NCBI RefSeq assembly: GCF_001439635.1
Contig: NZ_LMBZ01000019.1
Location: 35,459 to 99,458, forward strand
Direction: 5' to 3'
DNA from: Solibacillus cecembensis
Lineage (GTDB): Bacteria > Bacillota > Bacilli > Bacillales_A > Planococcaceae
DNA: 64,000 nt
Below, in pieces: positions 50,082-59,769 of the stretch. The notes beneath the pieces were generated by a model, which worked only from the letters and a program-made list of their open reading frames with translations, was not told the origin of the DNA and ran no database searches. The stretch's first letter is position 1; the number at the start of each line of letters is the position of its first letter. Both the position numbers and the translations under genes were made by a program.

Positions 50082-51152
50082 ATGACACAAAATTTATATA
50101 AAACTCTTACAATTTTAAAAGCGGTAACGCAACTTCCGAAAGTACACACATTTTTGCGTGATACTTTTTTTAGTTCAGTTGAAACATTTCCAACTGAACA
50201 TGTAATTATCGATTATACAAAAGGGAAACGCAAAATGGCGCCATTTGTAGCACCACGTACAGGCGGTAAGACAATTGCTCGTGAAGGCTATCGTACAGAA
50301 AAGTATACAGCTCCACGTGTTGCACCACAAAAATCACTATCTGTAGATGATTTAACAAATCGTTTAGCTGGGGAAAGTATTGTAAGTGCAAAAACACCTG
50401 CGCAGCGTTCACGTGAACTACTTGCAAAGGATTTAATCGAATTGCACGATATGATCACACGTCGCGAGGAATGGTTAGCTGCACAAACACTTGTAAAAGG
50501 TAAGGTAATCATGAAAGGTTACGCAGGAGAAGGCTTAGAAGTAATCGAGCAAGAGTTAAATTTCGGCTTTACACAAAACATTACTTTATCAGGTACTGAC
50601 AAATGGACTAATCATACAAAAAATGCTGAAGGTGCATATGTATCAAATCCATATGAAGATATTAAGGCGTGGCGTAAGCAGGTTACAAAAGAATCTGGCC
50701 AAGCACCTGACACGTTATTACTCGGTGAAAATGCCGAGAAAGCATTCATTAACCATCCCGTTATTACCGAAATGTTCGATAAAAAATCAATGCATTTCGG
50801 TAATATTGAGCCTAGCATTAAATCTGATGTAGTTACATTCATCGGTAAATTACCAGGGTTAGGCGTTGAAATTTACACATATGACGATTGGTATTTGAAT
50901 GAAGAAGGGGATGAACTACCATATATCCCAGCAGACAAAATTATTTTAGCTAAAAAGAAATTCGCAGGATTTGCTTATGGAGCTATTACACAAATGGAAC
51001 AAGGCAAAGAAGATTTTACAACTTATGATGGTAATCGCGTCCCTAAAATTTGGGCTGACCATCAAAATGAACAAAAAATGATTCGTCTTTCTTCTCGTCC
51101 TGTGCCGAAGCCAGGTAATGTTGATGCGTGGTTAGTTGCCACTGTACTTTAA
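50082..51152 (+). CDS. Major capsid protein (lambda gpE family)
   Basis: 356 residues. PKVHTFLRDTFFSSVETFPTEHVIIDY at the start, RELLAKDLIELHDMITRREEWLAA in the middle and FAYGAITQMEQGKEDF near the end follow lambda gpE, an HK97-fold coat protein. AGGGGGAATTAAACG precedes the ATG. Confidence 0.93.
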   Translation: MTQNLYKTLTILKAVTQLPKVHTFLRDTFFSSVETFPTEHVIIDYTKGKRKMAPFVAPRTGGKTIAREGYRTEKYTAPRVAPQKSLSVDDLTNRLAGESIVSAKTPAQRSRELLAKDLIELHDMITRREEWLAAQTLVKGKVIMKGYAGEGLEVIEQELNFGFTQNITLSGTDKWTNHTKNAEGAYVSNPYEDIKAWRKQVTKESGQAPDTLLLGENAEKAFINHPVITEMFDKKSMHFGNIEPSIKSDVVTFIGKLPGLGVEIYTYDDWYLNEEGDELPYIPADKIILAKKKFAGFAYGAITQMEQGKEDFTTYDGNRVPKIWADHQNEQKMIRLSSRPVPKPGNVDAWLVATVL

Positions 51153-51171
51153 TTGATTGGAGGAAATTGTT

Positions 51172-51555
51172 TTGAACGGTTATTTAGTTAAATCCACTAT
51201 TCGTCATGACGGTGAACGTTATAAAAAGGGCGATTTCATTGGAGAAAATAAATTAGATGAGCAGTCTGCTAAAAGGCTGCTCTTTTTAAATGTAGTTTCC
51301 AAGGCGGTCCAAGAAAGCGAAGAAACAATTGAAGCAGTACCACCTGAAAACACTGGTGAAGGTTTACGGGGCGGTCATAATGCTGATGAAACAATTGAAG
51401 AAATTCTTGATGCGAATTTTGAATTGGATGAGCTAAAAGAAGGTGCCAAAGAAGTTGGTTTATCGTTCGCTGCTAACTTAGGGAAGCCGAAGCTTATCAA
51501 TTTAATTATAGAAAATGAGAAACAGGATTACTTCTTAGATCAATTAGAAGATTGA
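51172..51555 (+). CDS. Hypothetical head protein with C-terminal HeH/LEM-like unit
   Basis: 127 residues from TTG 51172, eight bases after GGAGG. The N-terminal 40 residues form a small beta unit (YLVKSTIRHDGERYKKGDFIGE), then an acidic linker, then a short helical unit (LKEGAKEVGLSFAANLGKPKLINLI) like HeH/LEM-type connectors. Unassigned structural or assembly role. Confidence 0.6.
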   Translation: MNGYLVKSTIRHDGERYKKGDFIGENKLDEQSAKRLLFLNVVSKAVQESEETIEAVPPENTGEGLRGGHNADETIEEILDANFELDELKEGAKEVGLSFAANLGKPKLINLIIENEKQDYFLDQLED

Positions 51556-51566
51556 GGTGAATCTGT

Positions 51567-51881
51567 ATGAAAAGGACGTTTAAAGATTTCGTTCAATCGG
51601 ATATTACAGCCGCTTTTGTGAATCAAGATGAATTTGCAGAACCAGTCATAATTAACAGTGAAGAAATGATGATTGTACGTGATGCAGATACAGTAAATCC
51701 TAATAAGACAAGCAAGCAGCTAGCAACATACGATGTATTATTCCACGTTGCATCTTCTTATTTTGAGCATATTCCACAGTCTGAGATGCTCATGGAATTT
51801 GAAGGTGAGGATTACCGCATTAAAAGCGTGAGCGACAATATGGGAATGTTAACTATTGGATTATCAAGGAATGAAGCATGA
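51567..51881 (+). CDS. Head-tail joining protein (gpFII-like)
   Basis: 104 residues. TFKDFVQSDITAAFVNQDEFAE at the start and EFEGEDYRIKSVSDNMGMLTIGL at the end resemble lambda FII-type connectors at the bottom of the portal. Position between capsid and tail genes fits. Confidence 0.75.
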   Translation: MKRTFKDFVQSDITAAFVNQDEFAEPVIINSEEMMIVRDADTVNPNKTSKQLATYDVLFHVASSYFEHIPQSEMLMEFEGEDYRIKSVSDNMGMLTIGLSRNEA

Positions 51882-52435
51882 GCGTCCGTATAACAATTGA
51901 CGATGCCGAATTTCAACGAGTCCAGGGCATGTTGGGGGAAATCGCTCACAAAGCCCCAAATGTTATTGCCAGTTCATTAAATCGTAGCATATCCAATTTA
52001 AACGCCAACATTCCAAAAGAAGTGCGTAAAAATTATCACATCAAAGCTATGGATATTAAGAAAACCCTGAAAAATTTTAAAGCTAGTTCTTCCAATTTAT
52101 CCGCTAAAGTAATATCTAACGGTAAGGTATTAGGTTTAGATAAATTTAAAGTAAGCCCTAAAACAGTCAATCCAAAACGAAAATCGCAGCTGAAAATAGC
52201 AATAAAACAAGGTGGTACAAAACAAATTTTAGGTGCGTTTGTCGCAAATATTCATGGGACAAAAATTTTTAAACGTGATGGCAAAACACGCTTGCCAGTA
52301 GCTCGTTTAATGGGACCGTCAATACCTCAAATGATTGGGCATGAAGAAAGCGTTAGACAGATAGAGTCAGAAGCTTGGGCCGCTTATCAAAGAAACTTAA
52401 ATTATTATGTTAATCATCTTTTGAGTAGATTGTAA
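51878..52435 (+). CDS. Minor tail protein Z-like (GPZ family)
   Basis: 185 residues, overlapping the previous stop by 4 bp. Basic; ASSLNRSISNLNANIPKEVRKNYHIKA is the hallmark of the prophage minor tail protein Z family, which links head completion to tail attachment. Confidence 0.82.
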   Translation: MSVRITIDDAEFQRVQGMLGEIAHKAPNVIASSLNRSISNLNANIPKEVRKNYHIKAMDIKKTLKNFKASSSNLSAKVISNGKVLGLDKFKVSPKTVNPKRKSQLKIAIKQGGTKQILGAFVANIHGTKIFKRDGKTRLPVARLMGPSIPQMIGHEESVRQIESEAWAAYQRNLNYYVNHLLSRL

Positions 52436-52446
52436 GGAGGTACTAA

Positions 52447-52959
52447 ATGACAGTCTTAAATATAATGGATGGATTAATTGCACGTTTGGGAGAAGCATTA
52501 AAAGAATTCCCTTTAAAGCTACAAACAAACGATCCTAATCCATTTAAAATTTTTCGACATAAAATTCCTGAACGACTCAATAAAAAACTTGATTATTCCA
52601 AGAAGGATACACACGCCGAAGTGTATCCTTTTTGCGTTGTCAAAATCGATAAAGGAAAAAAAGAAGCTAACGTATCGAATCAAGATTCTGTATTTAATAT
52701 CATTGTCGGCGTTAAAAATGAAGATCATGATGGCCAAGGATACGACGATGTGATGACTTGTATTCAGACGCTATGGGATGATTTTAATGAAAATCCAGTT
52801 GTAGCGAATTTTCACAAATTAAAATATGAAATCGAGTGGGCATTAGATGACAGTGACGAAGAAATGCATCCGTTTTATTACGGTGTTATCCGTTTAGTAG
52901 TCGAATCTCCATCGATGCAATATGTAGGAGGGTATGAAAGTGGCGAACGAAGCTATTAA
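52447..52959 (+). CDS. Tail terminator/completion-like protein (170 residues)
   Basis: AAGGAGG precedes the ATG. Mixed alpha/beta; placement just before the sheath gene and size fit a tail terminator. Family similarity is weak by eye. Confidence 0.6.
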   Translation: MTVLNIMDGLIARLGEALKEFPLKLQTNDPNPFKIFRHKIPERLNKKLDYSKKDTHAEVYPFCVVKIDKGKKEANVSNQDSVFNIIVGVKNEDHDGQGYDDVMTCIQTLWDDFNENPVVANFHKLKYEIEWALDDSDEEMHPFYYGVIRLVVESPSMQYVGGYESGERSY

Positions 52960-53272
52960 AGAAAATGCAAAGGTGACAGCTGAAGAGGTTGCCAAAGTAA
53001 TAAAGACCGTTGCACCGGTACACAAAGAAAAAATTCCGCAAAAGATTTATGTCGGTCCTAACTTGTTGGGATTGCCAAAATACACAGTGGTTGAATCTGT
53101 CCATACACCACATATCCAATCGTTTATTAAAGATTGTGCGGAGATTGAAAAGCTGTTTGTTCCAATTGATAAAATGGCAGAAACAGAGTCTCGTGTCATT
53201 CAGAAAGGGACTTTAGAACATAGGGATTATAACAAAGCAATTGAATTTAAAGTCGGGAAGGTGGATAAATAA
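52940..53272 (+). CDS. Hypothetical tail protein (110 residues)
   Basis: GTG 52940 lies eight bases after AGGAGG; an ATG at 52934 is too close. Overlaps the previous gene by 20 bp and the sheath start by one base (TAATG). Helical N-terminus, no recognised domain. Probably tail assembly or tail-completion. Confidence 0.55.
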   Translation: MANEAIKENAKVTAEEVAKVIKTVAPVHKEKIPQKIYVGPNLLGLPKYTVVESVHTPHIQSFIKDCAEIEKLFVPIDKMAETESRVIQKGTLEHRDYNKAIEFKVGKVDK

Positions 53273-54699
53273 TGACTGGATATAAACATGGTGTATACAC
53301 ACATGAGTTGCCAACATCGATTGTTCCACCGGTTGTATCAACTGCGGGGCTTACGGTTGTTTTTGGTACTGCACCGATACATTTATTAGATAACCCTTCT
53401 GATGCTGTAAATAAAGCTGTATTAGCTTACACGTACAGTGAAGCAGTTCAAAAGATGGGCTACAGTTCGGATTTTAATAAATATACAATTTGTGAAGCTA
53501 TTAGCTCACACTTTGCATTATTTGCCGTATCACCTTTAGTCATGATTAACGTGTTAGACCCTGAAAAACATGTAGTAAAAGGAACTGAGACAGTCACAAT
53601 CGCAAAAGGTGAAGGGGTTTTATTAGCTGATGGCATCATGAAGTCATCAATTAAAGTCACAAGCGCAGACGGAACGACAACTTATAAAGCATCTGATTAC
53701 GAGCTTGAATTTGATGACGATGGAAAACTTCACATTTACACAACCGTTGCCACTGAAATTAAGGTGGAATTTGAACGATTAGATGCGACGCTTGTTACTG
53801 CAGCGGATGTTGTTGGTGGCGTATCACTAGATGGTAGCTATAAAGGATTGGAGCTAGTTAATACCGTATTCCCACGTTTCCGTGAAGTGCCTGGTATTCT
53901 TATTGCACCAAAGTATTCTACAAATCCATTAGTCGCAGCTGTATTAAAGGCGAAGTCAAAAAACATTAATGGGTTATTCCAGTCGATTGCTATAGTAGAT
54001 GTACCAACATCTGAAGTAAAAGACTATACGGCAGTTCCGGAATACAAAAATATGAACAATCTGGACGATCCTAATCTGTTTGTTTGTTGGCCAAAAGTTT
54101 CGATTGGTGGCAATCAATATCATATGTCTACGCAAATGGCGAGTTTGACCAACTTAATCGACGCTCAAAATGAGGGCTATCCATATCACGAGCCGTCCAA
54201 TAACAATCTACAAATGGACGCAGCTGTATTAGAGGATGGTACTGAAATTTTACTTGGACTTGAACAAGCTAATTACCTAAACGGACAAGGTGTTGTTACG
54301 GCACTTAATTTCATCGGGGGATGGAAATTATGGGGGCATCGTACAAGTTGTTACCCAGGTAATACGGATCCAAAAGACGCGTTCATTTCAGTTCGTCGAG
54401 TGTTCATTTTTGAGCAAAATCAATTTATCCTTACGTATTGGCAGAAAGTCGATAAGCCAGGAAATCGCAAGCTAATCGATAATATTGTTGATAGTAAAAA
54501 TATCGACTTAAACGGTAAGGCTGCACGCCAATTTATTTTAGGTGGTCGCGTTGAATTTTTACGTGAAGAAAACCCGTTAACTGATTTAATCGATGGTATT
54601 TATAAATTCCATCTGTTTATTACACCAGCTACACCTGCGAGAGAGATTCGTGGGTTATTTGAATTTGATCCGATTTATTTTGAAACACTATTTGCTTAA
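53272..54699 (+). CDS. Contractile tail sheath protein (P2 FI-like)
   Basis: 475 residues. YKHGVYTHELPTSIVPPVVSTAGLTVVFGTAP at the start (read in parts), GVVTALNFIGGWKLWGHRTSCYPG and RRVFIFEQNQF near the C-terminal half, as in P2 FI-type sheaths. Its presence shows that the phage is a myovirus. Translationally coupled to the preceding gene. Confidence 0.93.
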   Translation: MTGYKHGVYTHELPTSIVPPVVSTAGLTVVFGTAPIHLLDNPSDAVNKAVLAYTYSEAVQKMGYSSDFNKYTICEAISSHFALFAVSPLVMINVLDPEKHVVKGTETVTIAKGEGVLLADGIMKSSIKVTSADGTTTYKASDYELEFDDDGKLHIYTTVATEIKVEFERLDATLVTAADVVGGVSLDGSYKGLELVNTVFPRFREVPGILIAPKYSTNPLVAAVLKAKSKNINGLFQSIAIVDVPTSEVKDYTAVPEYKNMNNLDDPNLFVCWPKVSIGGNQYHMSTQMASLTNLIDAQNEGYPYHEPSNNNLQMDAAVLEDGTEILLGLEQANYLNGQGVVTALNFIGGWKLWGHRTSCYPGNTDPKDAFISVRRVFIFEQNQFILTYWQKVDKPGNRKLIDNIVDSKNIDLNGKAARQFILGGRVEFLREENPLTDLIDGIYKFHLFITPATPAREIRGLFEFDPIYFETLFA

Positions 54700-54715
54700 A
54701 AAGGAGGTAAATTAA

Positions 54716-55231
54716 TTGAAGAAAATTGATCAGATTTTATCGAACTTTACCGCATGGGAAGATGCAGTAAATTGGATGGGCGTTGTAGATGTGGAGTTAC
54801 CCAACTTTGAAGCATTAACTGAGACGCTTAAAGGTGCTGGTATTGCAGGTGAGTCTACTACACCGGTTATCGGACACTTTGGTTCTCAAACTACAAAATT
54901 AAATTGGCAAACATTATCTCCTGATGCAACGAAATTAGCTGAACCGAAAGTGCATGCTTTGGATTTCCGAGGAAACCAACAAATTTTTGATCCACTTAAT
55001 GGTTATATCAATCAAGAAGTTGTTGTAAAAACGCGTTGTGTACCAACGAATTTTAGCCCAGGAAAATTTGCCGTATCTGCTGCTACCGAAACGGCAAATG
55101 AATTTGAAGTGCATTATGTCAAAATTATGATTGGCGGCAAAACAACAATCGAATTCGATAAATTTAACTTTGTATATATCGTTAATGGTAAAGATTATTT
55201 AGAAGAGGTACGAAAAAATCTAGGTTTATAG
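54716..55231 (+). CDS. Tail tube protein (P2 FII-like)
   Basis: 171 residues, TTG start after AAAAGGAGG. GVVDVELPNFEALTETLKGAGIAGE and KYK-poor C-terminus with VHYVKIMIGGKTTIEFDKFNFVYIVNGKDYLEE follow the FII major tail tube family. Assembles inside the sheath. Confidence 0.92.
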   Translation: MKKIDQILSNFTAWEDAVNWMGVVDVELPNFEALTETLKGAGIAGESTTPVIGHFGSQTTKLNWQTLSPDATKLAEPKVHALDFRGNQQIFDPLNGYINQEVVVKTRCVPTNFSPGKFAVSAATETANEFEVHYVKIMIGGKTTIEFDKFNFVYIVNGKDYLEEVRKNLGL

Positions 55232-55243
55232 GAGGCTATTTAG

Positions 55244-55591
55244 ATGAGAAACACCGCAAATAATGTTGTTAAAATTGAAAATGCTGAGGAAGGTATGGAA
55301 AAGGTTATCGTTTTAACAAAGCCACTTGAATTTGAAGGAGAGCGTTATGAAAAAATTGTGCTCAATTTTGAAGATTTAACAGGGGAAGACATTGAAAAAG
55401 CAGAAATGCAGTTTAATGCTGAAAGTCCCCAAAATTCAATTGTCATGGTAAAAGAAATGTCAAAAGGTTTTACTGCACTTGTTGCAGCTAAGGCGGCAGG
55501 TGTGCATCCTAGTGTTATTCGTAAATTGTCAGCACCCGATTATTCAAAGGTGACAATGCGAACAACGCTTTTTTTAATGAACGGAAAATAA
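55244..55591 (+). CDS. Tail assembly chaperone E
   Basis: 115 residues. FEGERYEKIVLNFEDLTGEDIEKAE and the helical remainder match P2-type gpE chaperones that bind the tape measure. Near its end is the slippery heptamer T TTT TTA (55570-55576). A -1 slip there continues without a stop to 55752, giving E'. Confidence 0.88.
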   Translation: MRNTANNVVKIENAEEGMEKVIVLTKPLEFEGERYEKIVLNFEDLTGEDIEKAEMQFNAESPQNSIVMVKEMSKGFTALVAAKAAGVHPSVIRKLSAPDYSKVTMRTTLFLMNGK

Positions 55592-55752
55592 ATAGAGAAC
55601 CGTCACGAACGATTCAGTTGATCTGTTTGTACTGTGCTAGACACAGTCACTCGTCAGCTGAATTTTTTTTGAATATGACGTTGCGACGTTTATTTTCTTG
55701 GAAAGAAACGATTGAGTACGCGTTAGCTGAAGCAGAAACAAATAAAAAGTGA
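55244..55752 (+). CDS. Tail assembly chaperone E' made by -1 frameshift
   Basis: Frame 0 to 55576, then frame -1 to the stop at 55750-55752, total about 169 residues. The added part ends in MTLRRLFSWKETIEYALAEAE, which resembles E' ends of P2-like phages and does not belong to any independent gene with a ribosome site. A hairpin ACTGTG/CACAGT lies 55 bases downstream of the slip. P2 uses T TTT TTG at the same place. Confidence 0.82.
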
Positions 55753-55763
55753 GGTGAAAGTTA

Positions 55764-58118
55764 GTGTCAAAAGTCTTTGAAATTGCGTTTAAGCTGGGCG
55801 GAGAGCTAACGAGTAGCTTCAGAAATGCTTTTGACGATGCGGGTGGCGCAATTAAAATGGTTTCCGTTGCAGCGGCGGCATTAGGTGGTACGGCGGTACT
55901 TGGAAGCTTAGCGTCACAAGTAATGGACATGAATGACTCCTTTACGCAATTGTCAGCTCAGACAGGTATGGTAGGGGAAGATCTAGAAGGTTTAAAAGGC
56001 GTTGCAGAAAATCTCTTCAGGAATAATTACGGCGAAGATTTTAACGAAGTAACTGCAGCCCTTGCAAACGTTAAGCAAAACATGCATGAATTAAATGATG
56101 TGGATCTTGAAAAATTCACTGGTGACGCACTCATGTTTACCAAAACATTTGATGCGGATATGAACGAAACAACACGTGCAGCTAATAATATGATGTCGGC
56201 ATTTGGTATTGAATCTAGTAAGGCAATGGATTTATTCGCAACAGGTGCACAGCGCGGACTTAATTTTAGTGACGAAATGCTAGACAATGTTGCAGAATAT
56301 GCCCCCTTATTTGGAAACATGGGATACTCAGCGGAAGAGTATTTTGGCATTATGGAGCGCGGCTCAAAAGCGGGCGTTTATAATCTTGATTATGTAAACG
56401 ATGCAATGAAAGAATTCCAAATACGTACAAAAGATGGCTCTAAATCGACTAGTGACGCGATGGGTAGCATGTCCAAAGAAACTCAAAATGTTTGGAAGGA
56501 ATTTATGAAAGGCAATGGTACCGTTTCGGATGTTGCTTCAACTGTTGTCGGAGAATTAAAAGGTATGGAAGACCAGATTGCTGCAGGTCAAATTGCTGTA
56601 TCTCTATTCGGCACAAAATGGGAAGACCTAGAAGCCGATGCGATGTACGCAATGCTTGGAACAACCGACGCAATGACTGGTTTTGAAGGTAAGATGGATG
56701 AAATTAATCAAATTCAATTTAGTTCATTTGGAGCGGCAATTCAAGGTATCGGACGAATGTTATTTATGGATTTGGTCTATCCAATCGGTGACATGGTATT
56801 ACCATATTTAAATGAGTTTGCTAATTATATGCGCGATAATTTACCAGCTGCCATCGAACAAGCAAAAGCCGCAATAAAACAATATGGTCCTATCGTCCTT
56901 GCTGTTGCTGGGGCGTTTTTGACGTATAAGGGTGTACTTCAAGGTGTTTCAGGGGTGCAAAAGCTATTTGGTATGATGCTAAAAGCAAATCCATTTACGT
57001 TAGTGGTAGGTGCTGTAGTGGCGCTAGGTGCGGCTTTCTATATGCTTTACCAAAAATCAGAAACATTTAGAAACGTCATAGATCCTATGATAAGTGTTTT
57101 AAAGGGTGCTTTTGTAGCGGGAGTAACACAGGTAGGCTCTACAGTCTCGCAAGTATTACCTACAGTGATCGCTGCCTTTTTATCTCTAGCAACGCCTATT
57201 AAGGAATTGGGCGCATTTGTGCTACCTCTATTAATTTCAGCAGCACAAACCGTTTTCCCAGCACTTGTTATGGTAGTTCAAACAGCGGCGCCGATTATTT
57301 CAAACTTAATAGGGTCGATTGGAATTATTTTAACCAATGGTGTTATTCCAGCAATTTCTTCATTGATGCAAATTGTACAAACTGTTTTCCCAGTTATTCA
57401 ACTTGTTATTCAAAATGCGTTAACTTTAATCACTGGTATTATCCAAACAGCGATGGCATTACTGCAAGGTGATTGGTCTGGAGCGTGGGAAATCATTAAA
57501 GAAACAGCAACTACAATCATGGATAATATTGTTTCATTCTTTACTGGCATCAATTTATTTGATGTTGGTAAATCCATTATTACTGGATTGATTGACGGAA
57601 TCAAGTCGATGGGTAGTGCTGTGATAGGCGCAATTACTAATATGATCCCAGAACCGATTAGAGCAGCGGCAAGTGACATCATTGGAAAAGTACCAGAATT
57701 CGCGGCAGGTGGAGTTGTGTCTTCAGCGACATTGGCTTGGGTTGGTGAAGGTGGCGATACGGAATCTATCATACCTTGGAATAATAGTCAGCGTTCGAAA
57801 GATTTATGGCTACAGGCAGGGCAACAAATCGGCATGTTAAGCGATTCAGGAGCAATGGACAAAGCGCAGGAACAAATTGCGATGCAAACCTACGCCAACG
57901 AAAATCCAACTATTTTACCTGAACAAGTCAAAGGGTCAGTTAATAATAATCAAGGTGGAAACAGTCCAATCATTGTGCAATTTAGCCCACAATATAACGT
58001 TTCTAAAGCCGAAGACTTAGAGCAAATAAAACAGCATGCGGATCAAGATAAAGACGACTTGGAAGCACGACTAAACGAAATTGCACATAATGAGCGGAGG
58101 AAATCATTTGGCGACTAA
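55764..58118 (+). CDS. Tape measure protein (P2 gpT position)
   Basis: 784 residues, GTG start after GAGGTGAAAG. N-terminal region with MVGEDLEGLKGVAENLF and GIESSKAMDLFATGAQRGLNFSDEM is TP901-like; several hydrophobic segments follow (about 370-430, 445-560), then a C-terminal coil. Sets tail length and leads DNA entry. Longest gene of the window, as expected. Confidence 0.92.
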   Translation: MSKVFEIAFKLGGELTSSFRNAFDDAGGAIKMVSVAAAALGGTAVLGSLASQVMDMNDSFTQLSAQTGMVGEDLEGLKGVAENLFRNNYGEDFNEVTAALANVKQNMHELNDVDLEKFTGDALMFTKTFDADMNETTRAANNMMSAFGIESSKAMDLFATGAQRGLNFSDEMLDNVAEYAPLFGNMGYSAEEYFGIMERGSKAGVYNLDYVNDAMKEFQIRTKDGSKSTSDAMGSMSKETQNVWKEFMKGNGTVSDVASTVVGELKGMEDQIAAGQIAVSLFGTKWEDLEADAMYAMLGTTDAMTGFEGKMDEINQIQFSSFGAAIQGIGRMLFMDLVYPIGDMVLPYLNEFANYMRDNLPAAIEQAKAAIKQYGPIVLAVAGAFLTYKGVLQGVSGVQKLFGMMLKANPFTLVVGAVVALGAAFYMLYQKSETFRNVIDPMISVLKGAFVAGVTQVGSTVSQVLPTVIAAFLSLATPIKELGAFVLPLLISAAQTVFPALVMVVQTAAPIISNLIGSIGIILTNGVIPAISSLMQIVQTVFPVIQLVIQNALTLITGIIQTAMALLQGDWSGAWEIIKETATTIMDNIVSFFTGINLFDVGKSIITGLIDGIKSMGSAVIGAITNMIPEPIRAAASDIIGKVPEFAAGGVVSSATLAWVGEGGDTESIIPWNNSQRSKDLWLQAGQQIGMLSDSGAMDKAQEQIAMQTYANENPTILPEQVKGSVNNNQGGNSPIIVQFSPQYNVSKAEDLEQIKQHADQDKDDLEARLNEIAHNERRKSFGD

Positions 58119-58323
58119 CACATATACGACCATATCGGGTGATGAGTGGGACGGTATTTGCTATAAGCATTATGGGGTAAATGGTGAAATGTTTATGGAT
58201 AAAGTCATGCAAGTGAACTCATCTCATATCAAAACAGTTGTTTTTTCAGCAGGTGTCGTACTAACGATGCCTGTTTTTGAATTACAGCAAGATTTGCAGG
58301 ATTTACCGCCGTGGATGAGGTGA
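58108..58323 (+). CDS. Tail protein X (LysM-like)
   Basis: 71 residues from TTG 58108, seven bases after GGAGG and overlapping the tape measure gene by 11 bp. YTTISGDEWDGICYKHYG is the LysM-like core of P2 gpX, located between tape measure and gpD as in P2. Confidence 0.87.
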   Translation: MATNTYTTISGDEWDGICYKHYGVNGEMFMDKVMQVNSSHIKTVVFSAGVVLTMPVFELQQDLQDLPPWMR

Positions 58324-58327
58324 CGCA

Positions 58328-59338
58328 ATGACAAATACAAGACGCGCAATTGCAGACATAATGTACATGGGCGTAAAGATAACACAAGACATTGCACCTT
58401 ACTTAAAGTCATTTACATTCAATGATAACGAGGGTAAAAGTGACGATATTCAATTAGATTTGGAAGACCGTGATAGAAAATGGCAAGGACCATGGTTGCC
58501 GAAAAAAGGCGACAAAATTAGTGCTACTATTCAGTTGCTTAATTGGTATAAAGAAGGCGAAACAGTCACGTTAAATTGCGGTACATTTTTTGTTGATGAA
58601 GCAAGTTTTAAAGGGCCACCAGACAGCGTTTCAATCAAGGCTTTATCTGTTCCTTTTACAAAAGGCGGTAAGGACACAAAGAAAACGAAGGCTTGGGAAA
58701 ATGCGACGCTGCAAGCTATTTTAACAGACGTTGCAAAAGATGCAGGCTTGAAATTGGTATATGATGCACCAACTTTTATTTATGATCGCGTGGAGCAAGA
58801 TAAAAAAACGCCACTTGCATTCGCAAAGAGTTTGGCGAAGCGTGAAGGGCTAGCAACAAAGGTCACAAAAGAGCAGTTAATTATTTACGACGAGTTAGAG
58901 TATGAACAAAAATCAGAAGTGCGGACAATAACACGTGGTGAAGATGATGTAAAAAGCTACGATTTTAAAGAATCAGCTGCTGAAGAGCAATATTCGAAAA
59001 TTGAATTGTCATACTTTGATGGTAAGACAAAGAAAAATATTAAGTATACGTATAATGTTCCAGGTGTAAAAGATGGTCCAACACTAAAAATTAACAAGCG
59101 TGCTAAAAATTTAAATGAAGCAAAGCGTTGGGCACAAAAAGAAGCACGCAACAAAAATAAAGGCTCTAAAAGTGGAAAAATCACATTGATGGGCCATGAA
59201 AAGATGGTTCAAGGTGTAACTGTGAACATTAAAAATTTCGGGGCATTTGACGGAAAGTATTTCATCGAAACGTCCAGCCATAGAGTGACTGGCGGGTACA
59301 CCACAGACATTTCACTCAGGGAGGTGCTTGGCTATTGA
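58328..59338 (+). CDS. Tail hub protein D (late control D family)
   Basis: 336 residues. Beta-rich start (SFTFNDNEGKSDDIQLDLEDRDRKW) and KRAKNLNEAKRWAQKEARNKNKGSKSG near the end follow P2 gpD-type baseplate hubs. Overlaps gpV by 4 bp. Confidence 0.9.
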   Translation: MTNTRRAIADIMYMGVKITQDIAPYLKSFTFNDNEGKSDDIQLDLEDRDRKWQGPWLPKKGDKISATIQLLNWYKEGETVTLNCGTFFVDEASFKGPPDSVSIKALSVPFTKGGKDTKKTKAWENATLQAILTDVAKDAGLKLVYDAPTFIYDRVEQDKKTPLAFAKSLAKREGLATKVTKEQLIIYDELEYEQKSEVRTITRGEDDVKSYDFKESAAEEQYSKIELSYFDGKTKKNIKYTYNVPGVKDGPTLKINKRAKNLNEAKRWAQKEARNKNKGSKSGKITLMGHEKMVQGVTVNIKNFGAFDGKYFIETSSHRVTGGYTTDISLREVLGY

Positions 59339-59769
59339 GTAAAAGCGGAATGGAAGACACACCATTTGAAGCGATACGAAAAGGGCTTGTATCATCTGTA
59401 AATCGAAAAAATTGTACAGCTAAAGTATATTTCCCTGATTGGGAGGAGAAGGTTTCTTTTGATTTGCCTGTTATGCAGAAAAATACATTGAATACAAAAC
59501 ACTACTGGATGCCAGAACCGAATGAACAAGTCATTTGTGCGTTTTTTGCAAATGGATCGCAGGAAGGAGTTATCCTTGGTGCGATTTATTCAGAAGCAGA
59601 TACCGTTCCGCAAGAACTTTTAGAAGATGGTTGTGAAGGCGCTGTTTTTTCGGACGGTACCACAATTAAATATGATGTGAAAAACCATCTTTTGACCATC
59701 GATGTTAAAGGTGGCGTTCAAATGACAACGGAAAAAGAATTTGTCGTGAACGGGAAGGTGATCGAATGA
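59335..59769 (+). CDS. Baseplate assembly/spike protein V
   Basis: 144 residues, TTG start after GGGAGG. OB-fold opening (GLVSSVNRKNCTAKVYFPDWEEKVSFDLPV) and an FANGSQEGVILGAIY strand, then a short beta-helix-like tail (GTTIKYDVKNHLLTIDVKGG). Forms the central membrane-puncturing spike. Overlaps both neighbours. Confidence 0.87.
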   Translation: MSKSGMEDTPFEAIRKGLVSSVNRKNCTAKVYFPDWEEKVSFDLPVMQKNTLNTKHYWMPEPNEQVICAFFANGSQEGVILGAIYSEADTVPQELLEDGCEGAVFSDGTTIKYDVKNHLLTIDVKGGVQMTTEKEFVVNGKVIE

